8,137 nucleotides of DNA. Origin: Solobacterium sp. (GTDB lineage: Bacteria; Bacillota_I; Bacilli_A; Erysipelotrichales; Erysipelotrichaceae). Positions 1-6,600 of the stretch are shown piece after piece. Numbering within the stretch: position 1 is the stretch's first letter; every line of letters starts with the position of its first letter. The DNA is taken from contig JAFWJP010000294.1 of assembly GCA_017514645.1 (NCBI GenBank), forward strand, positions 1-8,137. Direction: 5' to 3'. The notes beneath the pieces are model-generated. The model had not been told where the DNA came from. It saw nothing but the letters and a program-made list of their open reading frames with translations, and ran no database searches. Position numbers and translations under genes: made by a program.

Positions 1-1062
1 GATGAAGCGAGAGCGGCTGAGGAGAATCTGAGTGATCATGTGACGAGGGTCCTGAATTTCCCGACGACCTGTGTCATCTATCCGTGGGAAGTTGCGATTG
101 CAAGTACGGAAGTTGCGGTAAACAACGGTGTGGAACTGTATCTGAATCATGCATGCACCGGGATCGATCGTACGGAAAACGGCTATATCGTTCACACAGC
201 GGAACGTGATCTGGAGACCAGGCTTGTCATCAACTGCGCCGGTATCTTTGCGGATGAGATCTACGCAATGGTTGGTACACCGGATTTTGAGATCACGCCG
301 CGCAAAGGTGAATACTACGTTCTGGACAATACGGTCCACTTTGTGAAGCATATTATCTTCCCTGTGCCTTCCGACAAGGGAAAGGGAGTTCTTGCCGTAC
401 CGACGGTCTACGGGAATACACTGCTCGGTCCGAACAGTGATTTCAGCGATCCGGATATCTCCAATACACCGGAGGGTCTGGCCTATGTTCACAACAACAT
501 CGAAAAGACGATGAAGAACGTACCGTTCAATATGTCCATCCGGGCATTTGCCGGTCTGAGACCGACAAGCACGCGCCATGATTTCATCATCGAAGAAGCG
601 AAGGATGCACCAGGATTCGTCAACATCGCCGGGATTGAATCACCGGGTCTGGCAAGTGCACCGGCCATAGTGGACTATGCCATTGAGAAGATCCTGAAAC
701 AGAAACTCACGTTCGAAACAAACGAGAACGCTGTGATGACCCGGAAGCGTCCGGTCGTCATGAATGAACTGAGCCCGGAGGAGAAGGCGGAGATGATCCG
801 CCGCAATCCCGCCTATGCGAATATCATCTGCCGCTGTGAACAGATCAGCGAAGCGGAGATCGTCGACTGCATCCACAGATCGTGCGGTGCCCGTACGGTC
901 AAGGGTGTCAAGAAACGTGTACGGCCGGGAATGGGCAGATGCCAGGGAGGCTTCTGCGAACCAAGGGTCGCAGCGATCCTGGCAAGGGAACTCGGGATCT
1001 CCATGCTGGATGTTGTACTGGACGGACCGGGATCCCGGATCCTGGTAAAGGAGAACCGGTGA
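1..1062 (+). CDS. GlpA/LhgO-like FAD-dependent oxidoreductase with C-terminal BFD-type [2Fe-2S] domain (5'-truncated)
   Basis: The reading frame is open from the first base, so the N-terminal FAD-binding Rossmann motif lies upstream of the window; the visible part is 353 residues. It resembles the substrate and FAD-binding half of the DAO superfamily (GlpA glycerol-3-phosphate dehydrogenase, LhgO 2-hydroxyglutarate oxidase), with VINCAGIFADEI near visible residues 79-90 and a GLRPTSTRHDF then GIESPGLASAPA segment towards the end of the flavin domain. The C-terminus carries a BFD-like [2Fe-2S] domain, with cysteines at visible residues 277 and 279 (CRC) and 314 and 319 (CQGGFC). The GTG at 40 is internal and should not be taken as the start. 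The stop overlaps the next start (TGATG). In Bacillota, DAO-BFD proteins of this kind are often found with the two proteins encoded next. The substrate is inferred: glycerol 3-phosphate is the favoured guess and 2-hydroxyglutarate the alternative. Confidence 0.85.
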   Translation, partial: DEARAAEENLSDHVTRVLNFPTTCVIYPWEVAIASTEVAVNNGVELYLNHACTGIDRTENGYIVHTAERDLETRLVINCAGIFADEIYAMVGTPDFEITPRKGEYYVLDNTVHFVKHIIFPVPSDKGKGVLAVPTVYGNTLLGPNSDFSDPDISNTPEGLAYVHNNIEKTMKNVPFNMSIRAFAGLRPTSTRHDFIIEEAKDAPGFVNIAGIESPGLASAPAIVDYAIEKILKQKLTFETNENAVMTRKRPVVMNELSPEEKAEMIRRNPAYANIICRCEQISEAEIVDCIHRSCGARTVKGVKKRVRPGMGRCQGGFCEPRVAAILARELGISMLDVVLDGPGSRILVKENR

Positions 1063-2324
1063 TGAGGAAATACAGCGCGGTGGTGATCGGCGGCGGCAGT
1101 GCAGGTCTTGCGGCCGGTATCACTTTGAAGGAAAACGGAATCGATGATGTTCTGGTCATCGAGAAGGATGATATGGTGGGAGGAATCCTGAACCAGTGTA
1201 TTCACAACGGTTTCGGTCTGCATACCTTCCATGAGCAGATGAGCGGTCCGGCATATGCTGAACGCTTCATGATCCGGGCGGAGGAAGTCGGTCTGGATAT
1301 CAAGCTGAACTCCATGGTTACGCATATCCATCCGGACCGTACGATCGAATACGTCAACAGGGATGAGGGATATGTAACGATCCAGGCGGATGCGGTGATC
1401 CTGGCGGTCGGCTGCTATGAAAGAAACCGCGGTGCGCTGGCCATTCCCGGCCAGAGACCGGCAGGTGTCTTTACGGCCGGACAGGCTCAGCGCTATCTGA
1501 ACATTGACGGCTATATGGTCGGCAGGAAGGTATTCATCCTGGGATCGGGCGATATCGGTCTGATCATGGCCAGAAGGATGATGCTGGAAGGCGCAAAGGT
1601 CTACGGTGTTGCGGAGATCATGCCGTATTCCAACGGACTGCCCAGAAATATCAAACAGTGTCTTGAGGACTTTGATATCCCTCTGTATCTGAACCATACC
1701 GTAACGAATATCTACGGCAAGGACAGGGTGGAGCGGATCGAAGTATCCAAGGTGGATGAAAAGATGCAGCCGATCAAGGGCACCGAAATGTACTTCGATG
1801 TAGATACGCTTCTGCTGAGCGTCGGTCTGATTCCGGAGAATCATCTGGGAGACGCGGCGGGCATTGAGATGGACCCGCGCATCAAGGGACCGTCCGTAGA
1901 TGAAAACTACATGTGCAGCATCGATGGCTTCTTTGCCTGCGGCAACGGTCTGCATGTTCATGACCTGGTCGATTATGTTACGCTGCAGGCACAGAGAGCC
2001 GCACTCGGCGCCGTTCATTACCTGAAGAACGGACCGGCCGAAGAAAAAGCAGTTAAGGCGGTTCCCGGAAACGGTATCCTGTATACGGTACCGGCGAGGA
2101 TCCACCCGCATCATATCGACAAGACCGTAGAGTTCTTCTACCGTATCCGGAAACCGATGGATGAAGCCGTCATTACGGTAAAGTGCGGGGACCGGGTGCT
2201 GCGGCGGCAGACGAAGAAGTATCTGGTGCCGAGTGTGATGGAACGGATGATGTTTGCCGGCAGGCAGCTGGAAGATGTTGACGGTGACATTACATTTGAA
2301 GCAGAGGAGGTCATACATGACTGA
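1062..2324 (+). CDS. FAD/NAD(P)-dependent pyridine nucleotide oxidoreductase, partner of the upstream dehydrogenase
   Basis: This 420-residue flavoprotein has two dinucleotide-binding motifs: GGGSAG at residues 10-15, with the acidic E34 ending the second strand for FAD, and GSGDIG at 161-166 for NAD(P). The segment GCYERNRGALAIPG (117-130) followed by RPAGVFTAGQAQ is typical of the family that includes opine oxidase and HcnB-like subunits and proteins encoded beside GlpA homologues. The GxxGxxGNG-like C-terminal FAD contact is seen as FFACGNGLHVHD. No CxxC redox disulfide is present, so it is unlikely to be a thioredoxin-reductase-type enzyme. The ATG at 1062 is chosen because it starts just before the Rossmann strand, overlaps the upstream stop by one base and has GGAG at 1050-1053, 8 nt away. 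The frame extends further upstream, but only as a shadow inside the previous gene. It probably moves electrons between the upstream flavoprotein and NAD(P); the direction is not known. Confidence 0.88.
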   Translation: MRKYSAVVIGGGSAGLAAGITLKENGIDDVLVIEKDDMVGGILNQCIHNGFGLHTFHEQMSGPAYAERFMIRAEEVGLDIKLNSMVTHIHPDRTIEYVNRDEGYVTIQADAVILAVGCYERNRGALAIPGQRPAGVFTAGQAQRYLNIDGYMVGRKVFILGSGDIGLIMARRMMLEGAKVYGVAEIMPYSNGLPRNIKQCLEDFDIPLYLNHTVTNIYGKDRVERIEVSKVDEKMQPIKGTEMYFDVDTLLLSVGLIPENHLGDAAGIEMDPRIKGPSVDENYMCSIDGFFACGNGLHVHDLVDYVTLQAQRAALGAVHYLKNGPAEEKAVKAVPGNGILYTVPARIHPHHIDKTVEFFYRIRKPMDEAVITVKCGDRVLRRQTKKYLVPSVMERMMFAGRQLEDVDGDITFEAEEVIHD

Positions 2325-2688
2325 GACAAAGCAGCTGACCTGTGTCGGATGTCCTGCGGGATGCAGGATCACGATCGAAATGGAAGGCGGAGAGATCCTC
2401 AGCATTGCAGGGAATACCTGTGATGTCGGTGAACAGTATGCCCGTCAGGAAGCCATCATGCCGATGCGCATTCTGACGTCCACGGTCAAGGTGACGGACT
2501 GCCCGTACCGTGTGCTGCCGGTCACGACCGACAGGGAGATCCCGCTGAAGATGATCGATCAGGCGATGGAAATCATCCGTACAACGGTCGTGAAAGCACC
2601 GGTATCCTTTGAACAGGTGATCATTGAGAATCTCCTGGATACCGGGGCGAATGTCATTGCGTCCCGGTCTCTGCCGGCATTGCATTGA
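2317..2688 (+). CDS. DUF1667 family protein, probable small Fe-S subunit of the oxidoreductase complex
   Basis: This 123-residue protein matches my memory of the DUF1667 family: a cysteine-rich N-terminus, then a segment running VKVTD to REIPLKMID. The cysteines at 9, 12, 16 and 35 form CxxCxxxC plus a distant fourth cysteine, an arrangement like the N-terminal [4Fe-4S] site of molybdopterin oxidoreductases, so cluster binding is a reasonable inference. The start at 2317 has a strong AGAGGAGG site at 2303-2310 and overlaps the upstream gene by 8 bases, which suggests coupled, roughly equal production. A hairpin terminator follows the stop within 10 bases, so this is the last gene of the operon. 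It is likely an electron-transfer or assembly subunit for the two flavoproteins. No catalytic function can be assigned from sequence. Confidence 0.85.
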   Translation: MTETKQLTCVGCPAGCRITIEMEGGEILSIAGNTCDVGEQYARQEAIMPMRILTSTVKVTDCPYRVLPVTTDREIPLKMIDQAMEIIRTTVVKAPVSFEQVIIENLLDTGANVIASRSLPALH

Positions 2689-2694
2689 ATACGG

Positions 2695-2721
2695 AGTCCT
2701 TTCTGCGGAAGGGACTTTTTT
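2695..2721 (+). terminator. Rho-independent terminator of the oxidoreductase operon
   Basis: AGTCCTTTC (2695-2703) pairs with GAAGGGACT (2708-2716) to form a nine-pair stem with one T-G wobble and a TGCG loop. A run of six T (2716-2721) follows at once. It sits 6 bases after the DUF1667 stop. Confidence 0.88.
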
Positions 2722-2745
2722 CATGTGTACGGACAGTGTTACAAT
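2718..2745 (+). promoter_or_regulatory. Probable sigma-A promoter with extended -10 for the PF04392 gene
   Basis: TACAAT at 2740-2745 is preceded by TG at 2737-2738, giving an extended -10 of the form TGnTACAAT. A weak -35, TTTTCA at 2718-2723, lies 16 bases upstream and overlaps the T-run of the preceding terminator. Transcription should begin near 2752, about 27 bases before the ATG. No operator-like palindrome is evident next to it. Confidence 0.6.
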
Positions 2746-2778
2746 GCAATCGCGGTTATCGCAGCAAAGAGGTTGTAT

Positions 2779-3747
2779 ATGAATCAGAAAGTCTACAGAA
2801 TCGGTATCGTCAAATACACCGACCATGCATCTCTGAACAGGATCGAAACCGGTATCAAAGCCGGACTGGATCAGCTGTCGCAGAAGTACGGAACCAGACT
2901 GGACTACAACGGGCTTGTCTATGACGGACAGGCTGATACGGAACGGATGAAGGAAATCGGCAGAAAACTGGCAGAGGAGCGCGTAGATCTTGTCGTGAGC
3001 ATTGCGACACCGCCGACGGCTGCGATGAAGCAGACACTGGAAGAAGCGGGGATCCCTATGATCTTCCGGGCGGTATCCGATCCGATCAGTGCGGGTGTCA
3101 TTGAATCGTTTGAACATCCCGGCAGGCTGATTACGGGTACATCGGATTCTCTGGACGGTGCGGAGCTGGCAGGGGTCATGTGCAGGATCCTGCCGGACAT
3201 AAAGAAGGCCGGACTGCTCTACAGTAAAGAAGAGTTCTCTTCGATCATTCCCATCAAGGAAGCGAAGGAATACCTGGAGAACGCCGGTATTGCATGGGTC
3301 GAAGCGACACCGGGCAGTATATCCGAGGTAAAGGCTGCAGCAGAAGAGCTGATTGCCCAGGGCGTACAGGCTGTACTGACGCCGACGGACAATACGATCA
3401 TGAGCGCAGAACTGGAGATCTCGCCGGTGTTTACAGAAGCCGGGATTCCGCAGTTCACCGGATCCCATGCCTTTACGATCAACGGTGCGTTCATGGGACT
3501 GGGAAGTTCCTATCATGACAGTGATATTGCGTACATGGGGCTGGTGGAGGATCTGCTGTTCAAGGGGAAAGATCCGTATGATATGCCGGTCATCCGTGAT
3601 CCGCATTCCTTCTCCGCCTTCAACAACCAGGTCCTTGATGTACTCGGCTATGACCGGAACCAGCTGGAACAGAGGGTCGGCGGACTCGGCATGAAGACGA
3701 TGTTCCTGGATACACAGGAAGAATTCGGCGAAGACAGCGACGTCTGA
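2779..3747 (+). CDS. PF04392 (DUF534) periplasmic-binding-fold protein, signal-less and without a transporter partner
   Basis: This 322-residue protein resembles the ABC transporter substrate-binding family PF04392/DUF534 (TrpX-like) across its length. RIGIVKYTDHASL starts at residue 7, ATPPTAAMKQTL lies near 76-87, and FRAVSDPISAGVI near 96-108. The C-lobe holds ADNT-like contacts (TPTDNTIMSA) and ends with the usual MPVIRD segment. Family members normally carry a lipoprotein signal and N-terminal cysteine. Here the fold begins almost at the initiator Met, with no hydrophobic stretch or lipobox. The start at 2779 has AAAGAGG at 2766-2772. A longer GTG start at 2725 would run through the -10 box and would still give no credible signal. 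No permease or ATPase follows; a terminator comes 11 bases after the stop. It may be a cytosolic ligand-binding or sensing protein, or a transporter subunit that has lost export. The ligand is unknown. Confidence 0.8.
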   Translation: MNQKVYRIGIVKYTDHASLNRIETGIKAGLDQLSQKYGTRLDYNGLVYDGQADTERMKEIGRKLAEERVDLVVSIATPPTAAMKQTLEEAGIPMIFRAVSDPISAGVIESFEHPGRLITGTSDSLDGAELAGVMCRILPDIKKAGLLYSKEEFSSIIPIKEAKEYLENAGIAWVEATPGSISEVKAAAEELIAQGVQAVLTPTDNTIMSAELEISPVFTEAGIPQFTGSHAFTINGAFMGLGSSYHDSDIAYMGLVEDLLFKGKDPYDMPVIRDPHSFSAFNNQVLDVLGYDRNQLEQRVGGLGMKTMFLDTQEEFGEDSDV

Positions 3748-3758
3748 GAACGGAACAG

Positions 3759-3785
3759 AACCCGCAGGAAACTGCGGGTTTTATT
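3759..3785 (+). terminator. Rho-independent terminator after the PF04392 gene
   Basis: AACCCGCAG (3759-3767) and CTGCGGGTT (3772-3780) form a perfect nine-pair stem capped by a GAAA tetraloop. TTTTATT follows from 3779. It closes the single-gene unit and insulates the purine operon from upstream transcription. Confidence 0.92.
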
Positions 3786-3838
3786 CTGCAGAGGAAATAT
3801 CGGTTCCGGTACGCAAGAAATTTTCATGAAATAATAGT

Positions 3839-3854
3839 GTACAAGCGCTTACAT
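3839..3854 (+). promoter_or_regulatory. Candidate LacI/CcpA-family operator upstream of the purE promoter
   Basis: GTACAAGCGCTTACAT has a perfect AAGCGCTT core (3843-3850) with a central CG, as LacI-family operators do. It agrees at 14 of 16 positions with the catabolite-response consensus WTGNNARCGNWWWCAW as I remember it; the mismatches are at positions 1 and 3. It ends 4 bases before the -35 box. The binding protein could be CcpA or another LacI-family regulator. Only sequence similarity supports it. Confidence 0.4.
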
Positions 3855-3857
3855 GCA

Positions 3858-3887
3858 TTGACGTGGTTTTTGTCTTTTTGTTAGAAT
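3858..3887 (+). promoter_or_regulatory. Promoter of the purine operon (TTGACG, extended -10 TAGAAT)
   Basis: TTGACG at 3858-3863 and TAGAAT at 3882-3887 are separated by 18 bases. TG at 3879-3880 adds an extended -10 (TGnTAGAAT). The start of transcription should lie near 3894, leaving a leader of about 92 nt before purE. This is the best promoter match between the upstream terminator and purE. Confidence 0.7.
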
Positions 3888-3900
3888 TCAACCGTAACCT

Positions 3901-3982
3901 ATCCCGGGGCAGAAAGCCCCCGAACAACTGATCGCCGACCAGGCAGGAAAGTACCACGGTCGGTTTTGTATTTTTGAGGGAT
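3901..3982 (+). promoter_or_regulatory. Structured purE leader with candidate transcription attenuator
   Basis: The leader holds two hairpins. The first is GGGGC (3906-3910) with GCCCC (3916-3920) around an AGAAA loop. The second is CCGACC (3935-3940) with GGTCGG (3958-3963) around a 17-base loop, followed by TTTTGTATTTTT (3964-3975), a broken T-run that could make it an intrinsic terminator. In addition, ATCCC (3901-3905) is complementary to GGGAT (3978-3982), which includes part of the purE Shine-Dalgarno site; that pairing would close both hairpins into a three-way junction with the first stacked on it. I could not match it to the purine, PRPP or ZTP riboswitch consensus. No start codon in the leader opens a useful leader peptide. 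Regulation by attenuation or by masking of the ribosome site is inferred. Confidence 0.45.
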
Positions 3983-3985
3983 GAT

Positions 3986-4480
3986 ATGAAAAAAGTCGGA
4001 ATTGTCATGGGTTCCAGATCTGATCTGCCGATCGCGGAGAAAGCGGTCGGTGTACTCAAAGAGTACGGTGTTCCATTTGAAATGCGCATTCTGTCCGCTC
4101 ATCGCTGTCCTACCGAAGCAAAGCAATTTGCTGAAGAGGCACGCGGGGGCGGATTTTCTGTTCTGATCGCTGCCGCGGGTATGGCAGCGCACCTGGCAGG
4201 AGCGCTGGCGGCGAATACAACGCTGCCGGTCATCGGGATTCCGTGCCGGTCTTCGGGATCGGACGGAACGGATGCACTGCTGTCGACGGTCATGATGCCG
4301 TCGGGGATCCCGGTGGCGACGGTCGCCATTGACGGAGCAAAGAACGCTGCACTGCTGGCAGTGCAGATCATGGCTGTTGAGGATGCGGATCTGGCGGAAA
4401 AACTGGAAAAAGCGAGAGAAGCCGGGAGACAGAACGTGCTTGCGGCGGATGAAGAAATACGGAATCGGTTTGCAGAATGA
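3986..4480 (+). CDS. purE: N5-carboxyaminoimidazole ribonucleotide mutase, class I type
   Basis: PurE makes 4-carboxyaminoimidazole ribonucleotide (CAIR) in the cytosol, one of the middle steps of de novo purine synthesis. The 164-residue product has the usual family length and the key motifs: MGSRSD at residues 8-13, SAHRCP at 37-42 with the catalytic-type histidine at 39, [10 protein letters not shown] at 63-72, and LPVIGIP followed by [26 protein letters not shown] plus AAHL points to class I (N5-CAIR mutase) rather than the class II enzyme that carboxylates AIR directly. A PurK to make N5-CAIR is not in the window. GAGGG at 3976-3980 sits 5 bases before the chosen ATG; the TTG at 3974 is in frame but too close to that site to use it. 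The stop overlaps an ATG (ATGA), but the real purC start is 15 bases further on. Confidence 0.96.
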   Translation: MKKVGIVMGSRSDLPIAEKAVGVLKEYGVPFEMRILSAHRCPTEAKQFAEEARGGGFSVLIAAAGMAAHLAGALAANTTLPVIGIPCRSSGSDGTDALLSTVMMPSGIPVATVAIDGAKNAALLAVQIMAVEDADLAEKLEKAREAGRQNVLAADEEIRNRFAE

Positions 4481-4494
4481 ACGGAGGAAAAGAA

Positions 4495-5175
4495 ATGAAA
4501 CTGGTTTACACGGGAAAAACGAAGAATGTATTCGAACTGGAAAACGGCAACTACCTGCTGAAGTTCAAGGATGACGTCACAGGAAAAGACGGTGTCTTTG
4601 ATCCGGGAGAGAACTCCATCGGTCTGACGATCGAGGGTGTCGGTGATGTGAATCTCCGCATGACGGACTACTTCTTCAAAAAGATCAACGCAGCGGGCAT
4701 CCGTACACACTTCGTTCAGGCAAACTTCGATGATACGACAATGGAGGTCCTTCCGGCCAAGGTGTTCGGCAAAGGACTGGAAGTCATCTGCCGCAGAAGA
4801 GCGGTCGGAAGCTTCATCCGCCGTTACGGTGATTATATTGAGAGCGGTGCTGAGCTGCCTTACTACGTGGAAATGACGTTCAAGAACGATGAGAAGGGTG
4901 ATCCGCTGGTCACGAAGGAAGGTCTGATCGTCCTCAATATCATGACAGGTGAGCAGTATGACAAGATCGCGGAAATGACACGTGAGATCACGAAGATCGT
5001 CGCGGATGATATGGCGGAAAAGGGCATGGAGCTCTACGATATCAAATTTGAATACGGTTATGACGCAGACGGCGAAGTAATGCTGATCGATGAGATTGCT
5101 TCGGGCAATATGCGTGTCTACAAGGACGGCGAATACATCCAGCCGATGGAACTCTCTTCGCTGTTCTTCAGATAA
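4495..5175 (+). CDS. purC: Phosphoribosylaminoimidazole-succinocarboxamide (SAICAR) synthase
   Basis: PurC joins aspartate to CAIR using ATP to give SAICAR, the step after PurE. The 226-residue protein starts with YTGKTKNVF (residues 5-13), the ATP-binding beginning of the family, and has [14 protein letters not shown] near 99-112, equivalent to the usual RNxAAGS region. Near the end DIKFEYG and [16 protein letters not shown] match the DxKxEFG and DEISPDxxR region; here the canonical SPD reads ASG, as I recall for the clostridial branch. It is at the short end of the family range. The start at 4495 is preferred over the in-frame ATG at 4477 because GGAGG at 4483-4487 is 7 bases upstream and would lie inside the longer version. 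The TAA overlaps the next start by one base (TAATG). Confidence 0.96.
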   Translation: MKLVYTGKTKNVFELENGNYLLKFKDDVTGKDGVFDPGENSIGLTIEGVGDVNLRMTDYFFKKINAAGIRTHFVQANFDDTTMEVLPAKVFGKGLEVICRRRAVGSFIRRYGDYIESGAELPYYVEMTFKNDEKGDPLVTKEGLIVLNIMTGEQYDKIAEMTREITKIVADDMAEKGMELYDIKFEYGYDADGEVMLIDEIASGNMRVYKDGEYIQPMELSSLFFR

Positions 5176-6599
5176 TGGGCGGATTCTTCGGCGCAGTATC
5201 CCGCCGCAGCGTTGTTCTGGATACCTTCTTCGGCACCGATTATCATTCCCACCTGGGTACGCGTTACGGCGGCATGGTGGTCTTTGATGCGGAAGAAGGT
5301 TTCCGGAGAGCAATCCATCATATCGACAACGCCCAGTTCCGGACCAAATTCGAACAGGATCTGCCGGAATTCAAGGGAACATCGGCAATCGGCTGTATTT
5401 CGGATGCGGATCCGCAGCCGCTGCTGGTGCGTTCCCATCTGGGCATGTATGCTGTCTCGACCATCGGCATGATCAACAATGCCGAAGAACTGATCAGCCG
5501 CTATTTTTCGGACCATGGGCATCAGTTCATGTCCATGTCAAGCGGAAAGGTCAACCAGACGGAACTGACCGCGGCACTGATCAACGAGAAGGATGATTTT
5601 GTGTCGGGAATCCGGCATGCACAGGAGGTCATTGAGGGTTCGATGACGATCCTGCTGCTGTTGTCGGACGGCTCGATCATCGCTGCACGCGATCTGATGG
5701 GACGGCTGCCGGTACTGATCGGACGGGATGAGAACGGGCATTGTGTCTCATTTGAATCGTTTGCCTATCAGAAGCTGGAATATGCGAAAGCGTATGAACT
5801 GGGACCGGGAGAGATCGTGCATATTTACGCTGATCGTTTCGAGATCCTGCAGCCAAGACGGGACAAGATGAAGATCTGTGCGTTCCTGTGGGCGTACTAC
5901 GGGTATCCGAACAGTGACTATGAAGGAGTCAATGTGGAAGTCATGCGCTACCGCAACGGGGCATCGATGGCAAGGACGGAGATGGAGAACGGTACACTGC
6001 CGGATGTGGACTACGTGGCCGGGATCCCTGATTCCGGTGTACCGCATGCCATCGGCTATTCCAATGAGTCGCATAAGCCGTTTGCGCGTCCGTTCGTGAA
6101 ATATACGCCGACATGGCCGAGATCCTTCATGCCGCTGCATCAGGAAGAGCGCAACCGGATCGCCAAGATGAAACAGGTTCCGGTCAATGAACTGATCGAA
6201 GGAAAAAAACTGCTGTTCGTGGATGATTCGATCGTCAGGGGTACACAGCTCCGGGAAACCGTAAACTTCCTGTATGAGAGCGGTGCGGAGGAAGTACATA
6301 TGCGGGCAGCCTGTCCGCCGCTGATGTTCAGGTGCAGGTTTCTGAACTTCTCCCGGGCGGAATCCGAGATGGATCTTCTTGCCCGGCAGATCGTACGGGA
6401 GCTGGAAGGTGAAGAAGGTGACAGGCATCTTGAGGAATACGCTGACGCAAGGACGGAACGCGGGCAGTGTCTGCTGAAGACGATCTGCAAACGGTTCGGG
6501 TTCTCTTCCCTGGGCTATCAGGGAATCGATGAAATGCTTGCGGCGATCGGTCTGGATAAGGAGCAGGTCTGTACGTACTGCTGGACGGGAAAGGAATAA
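5175..6599 (+). CDS. purF: PurF-like amidophosphoribosyltransferase with degenerate glutaminase domain
   Basis: PurF commits PRPP to purine synthesis by making 5-phosphoribosylamine. This 474-residue homologue keeps the phosphoribosyltransferase half: [13 protein letters not shown] (283-295), the mobile loop PRSFMP (315-320), and the PRPP motif [10 protein letters not shown] (348-357). Cysteines 235, 387, 466 and 469 align by eye with the four [4Fe-4S] ligands of Bacillus PurF. The N-terminal Ntn half is recognisable ([39 protein letters not shown]), but the protein starts MGGFFGAV where active PurF has Cys-Gly-Ile/Val-Phe-Gly, so the nucleophile is Gly. GHVRYxT reads GCISDAD (73-79), the HNGN loop reads TIGM (96-99), and the SSD/E Asp region reads NQTE (127-130). 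I know of similar sequences annotated as purF in Clostridia. No good Shine-Dalgarno site is seen; the start overlaps the purC stop, so translation is probably coupled. The symbol reflects homology and position, since glutamine use is doubtful. Confidence 0.85.
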   Translation: MGGFFGAVSRRSVVLDTFFGTDYHSHLGTRYGGMVVFDAEEGFRRAIHHIDNAQFRTKFEQDLPEFKGTSAIGCISDADPQPLLVRSHLGMYAVSTIGMINNAEELISRYFSDHGHQFMSMSSGKVNQTELTAALINEKDDFVSGIRHAQEVIEGSMTILLLLSDGSIIAARDLMGRLPVLIGRDENGHCVSFESFAYQKLEYAKAYELGPGEIVHIYADRFEILQPRRDKMKICAFLWAYYGYPNSDYEGVNVEVMRYRNGASMARTEMENGTLPDVDYVAGIPDSGVPHAIGYSNESHKPFARPFVKYTPTWPRSFMPLHQEERNRIAKMKQVPVNELIEGKKLLFVDDSIVRGTQLRETVNFLYESGAEEVHMRAACPPLMFRCRFLNFSRAESEMDLLARQIVRELEGEEGDRHLEEYADARTERGQCLLKTICKRFGFSSLGYQGIDEMLAAIGLDKEQVCTYCWTGKE

Positions 6600-6600
6600 T

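Noticed and set aside
813..2405. Open frame of 530 codons on the minus strand opposite the oxidoreductase genes
   Set aside because: The + strand frames there encode clear flavoprotein motifs. The minus-strand product is rich in His, Arg and Asp with no recognisable domain, as expected for a codon-bias shadow.
2725..2781. GTG at 2725 as an upstream start giving the PF04392 protein an N-terminal extension
   Set aside because: It would put the extended -10 box inside the coding region, has no ribosome site, and the added residues form no signal peptide, whereas the ATG at 2779 has AAAGAGG at good spacing.
2311..3606. Open frame of 431 codons on the minus strand
   Set aside because: It crosses an operon end, a terminator and a promoter, and lies opposite two supported genes. 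The product shows no family features.
3822..3831. Perfect 10-base palindrome TTTCATGAAA between the terminator and the purE promoter
   Set aside because: It is AT-rich, short and not placed over a promoter element, so chance is a sufficient explanation without conservation data.
3920..3929. CCGAACAACT, similar to a Bacillus PurR PurBox
   Set aside because: PurR sites normally come as a pair upstream of the promoter. Only one is present, it lies in the transcribed leader, and half of it is part of the first hairpin.
3890..3985. Known purine, PRPP or ZTP riboswitch upstream of purE
   Set aside because: I looked for their conserved loop sequences from memory and found none. The span from transcription start to the terminator-like hairpin is only about 40 nt, too short for these classes.
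4477..4497. ATG at 4477 overlapping the purE stop as the purC start
   Set aside because: The GGAGG at 4483-4487 would fall inside the gene, and the family N-terminus MKLVYTGKT begins at 4495.
4099..5313. Open frame of 404 codons on the minus strand opposite purE, purC and the start of purF
   Set aside because: It lies opposite strongly conserved purine genes and its translation looks like a shadow frame.
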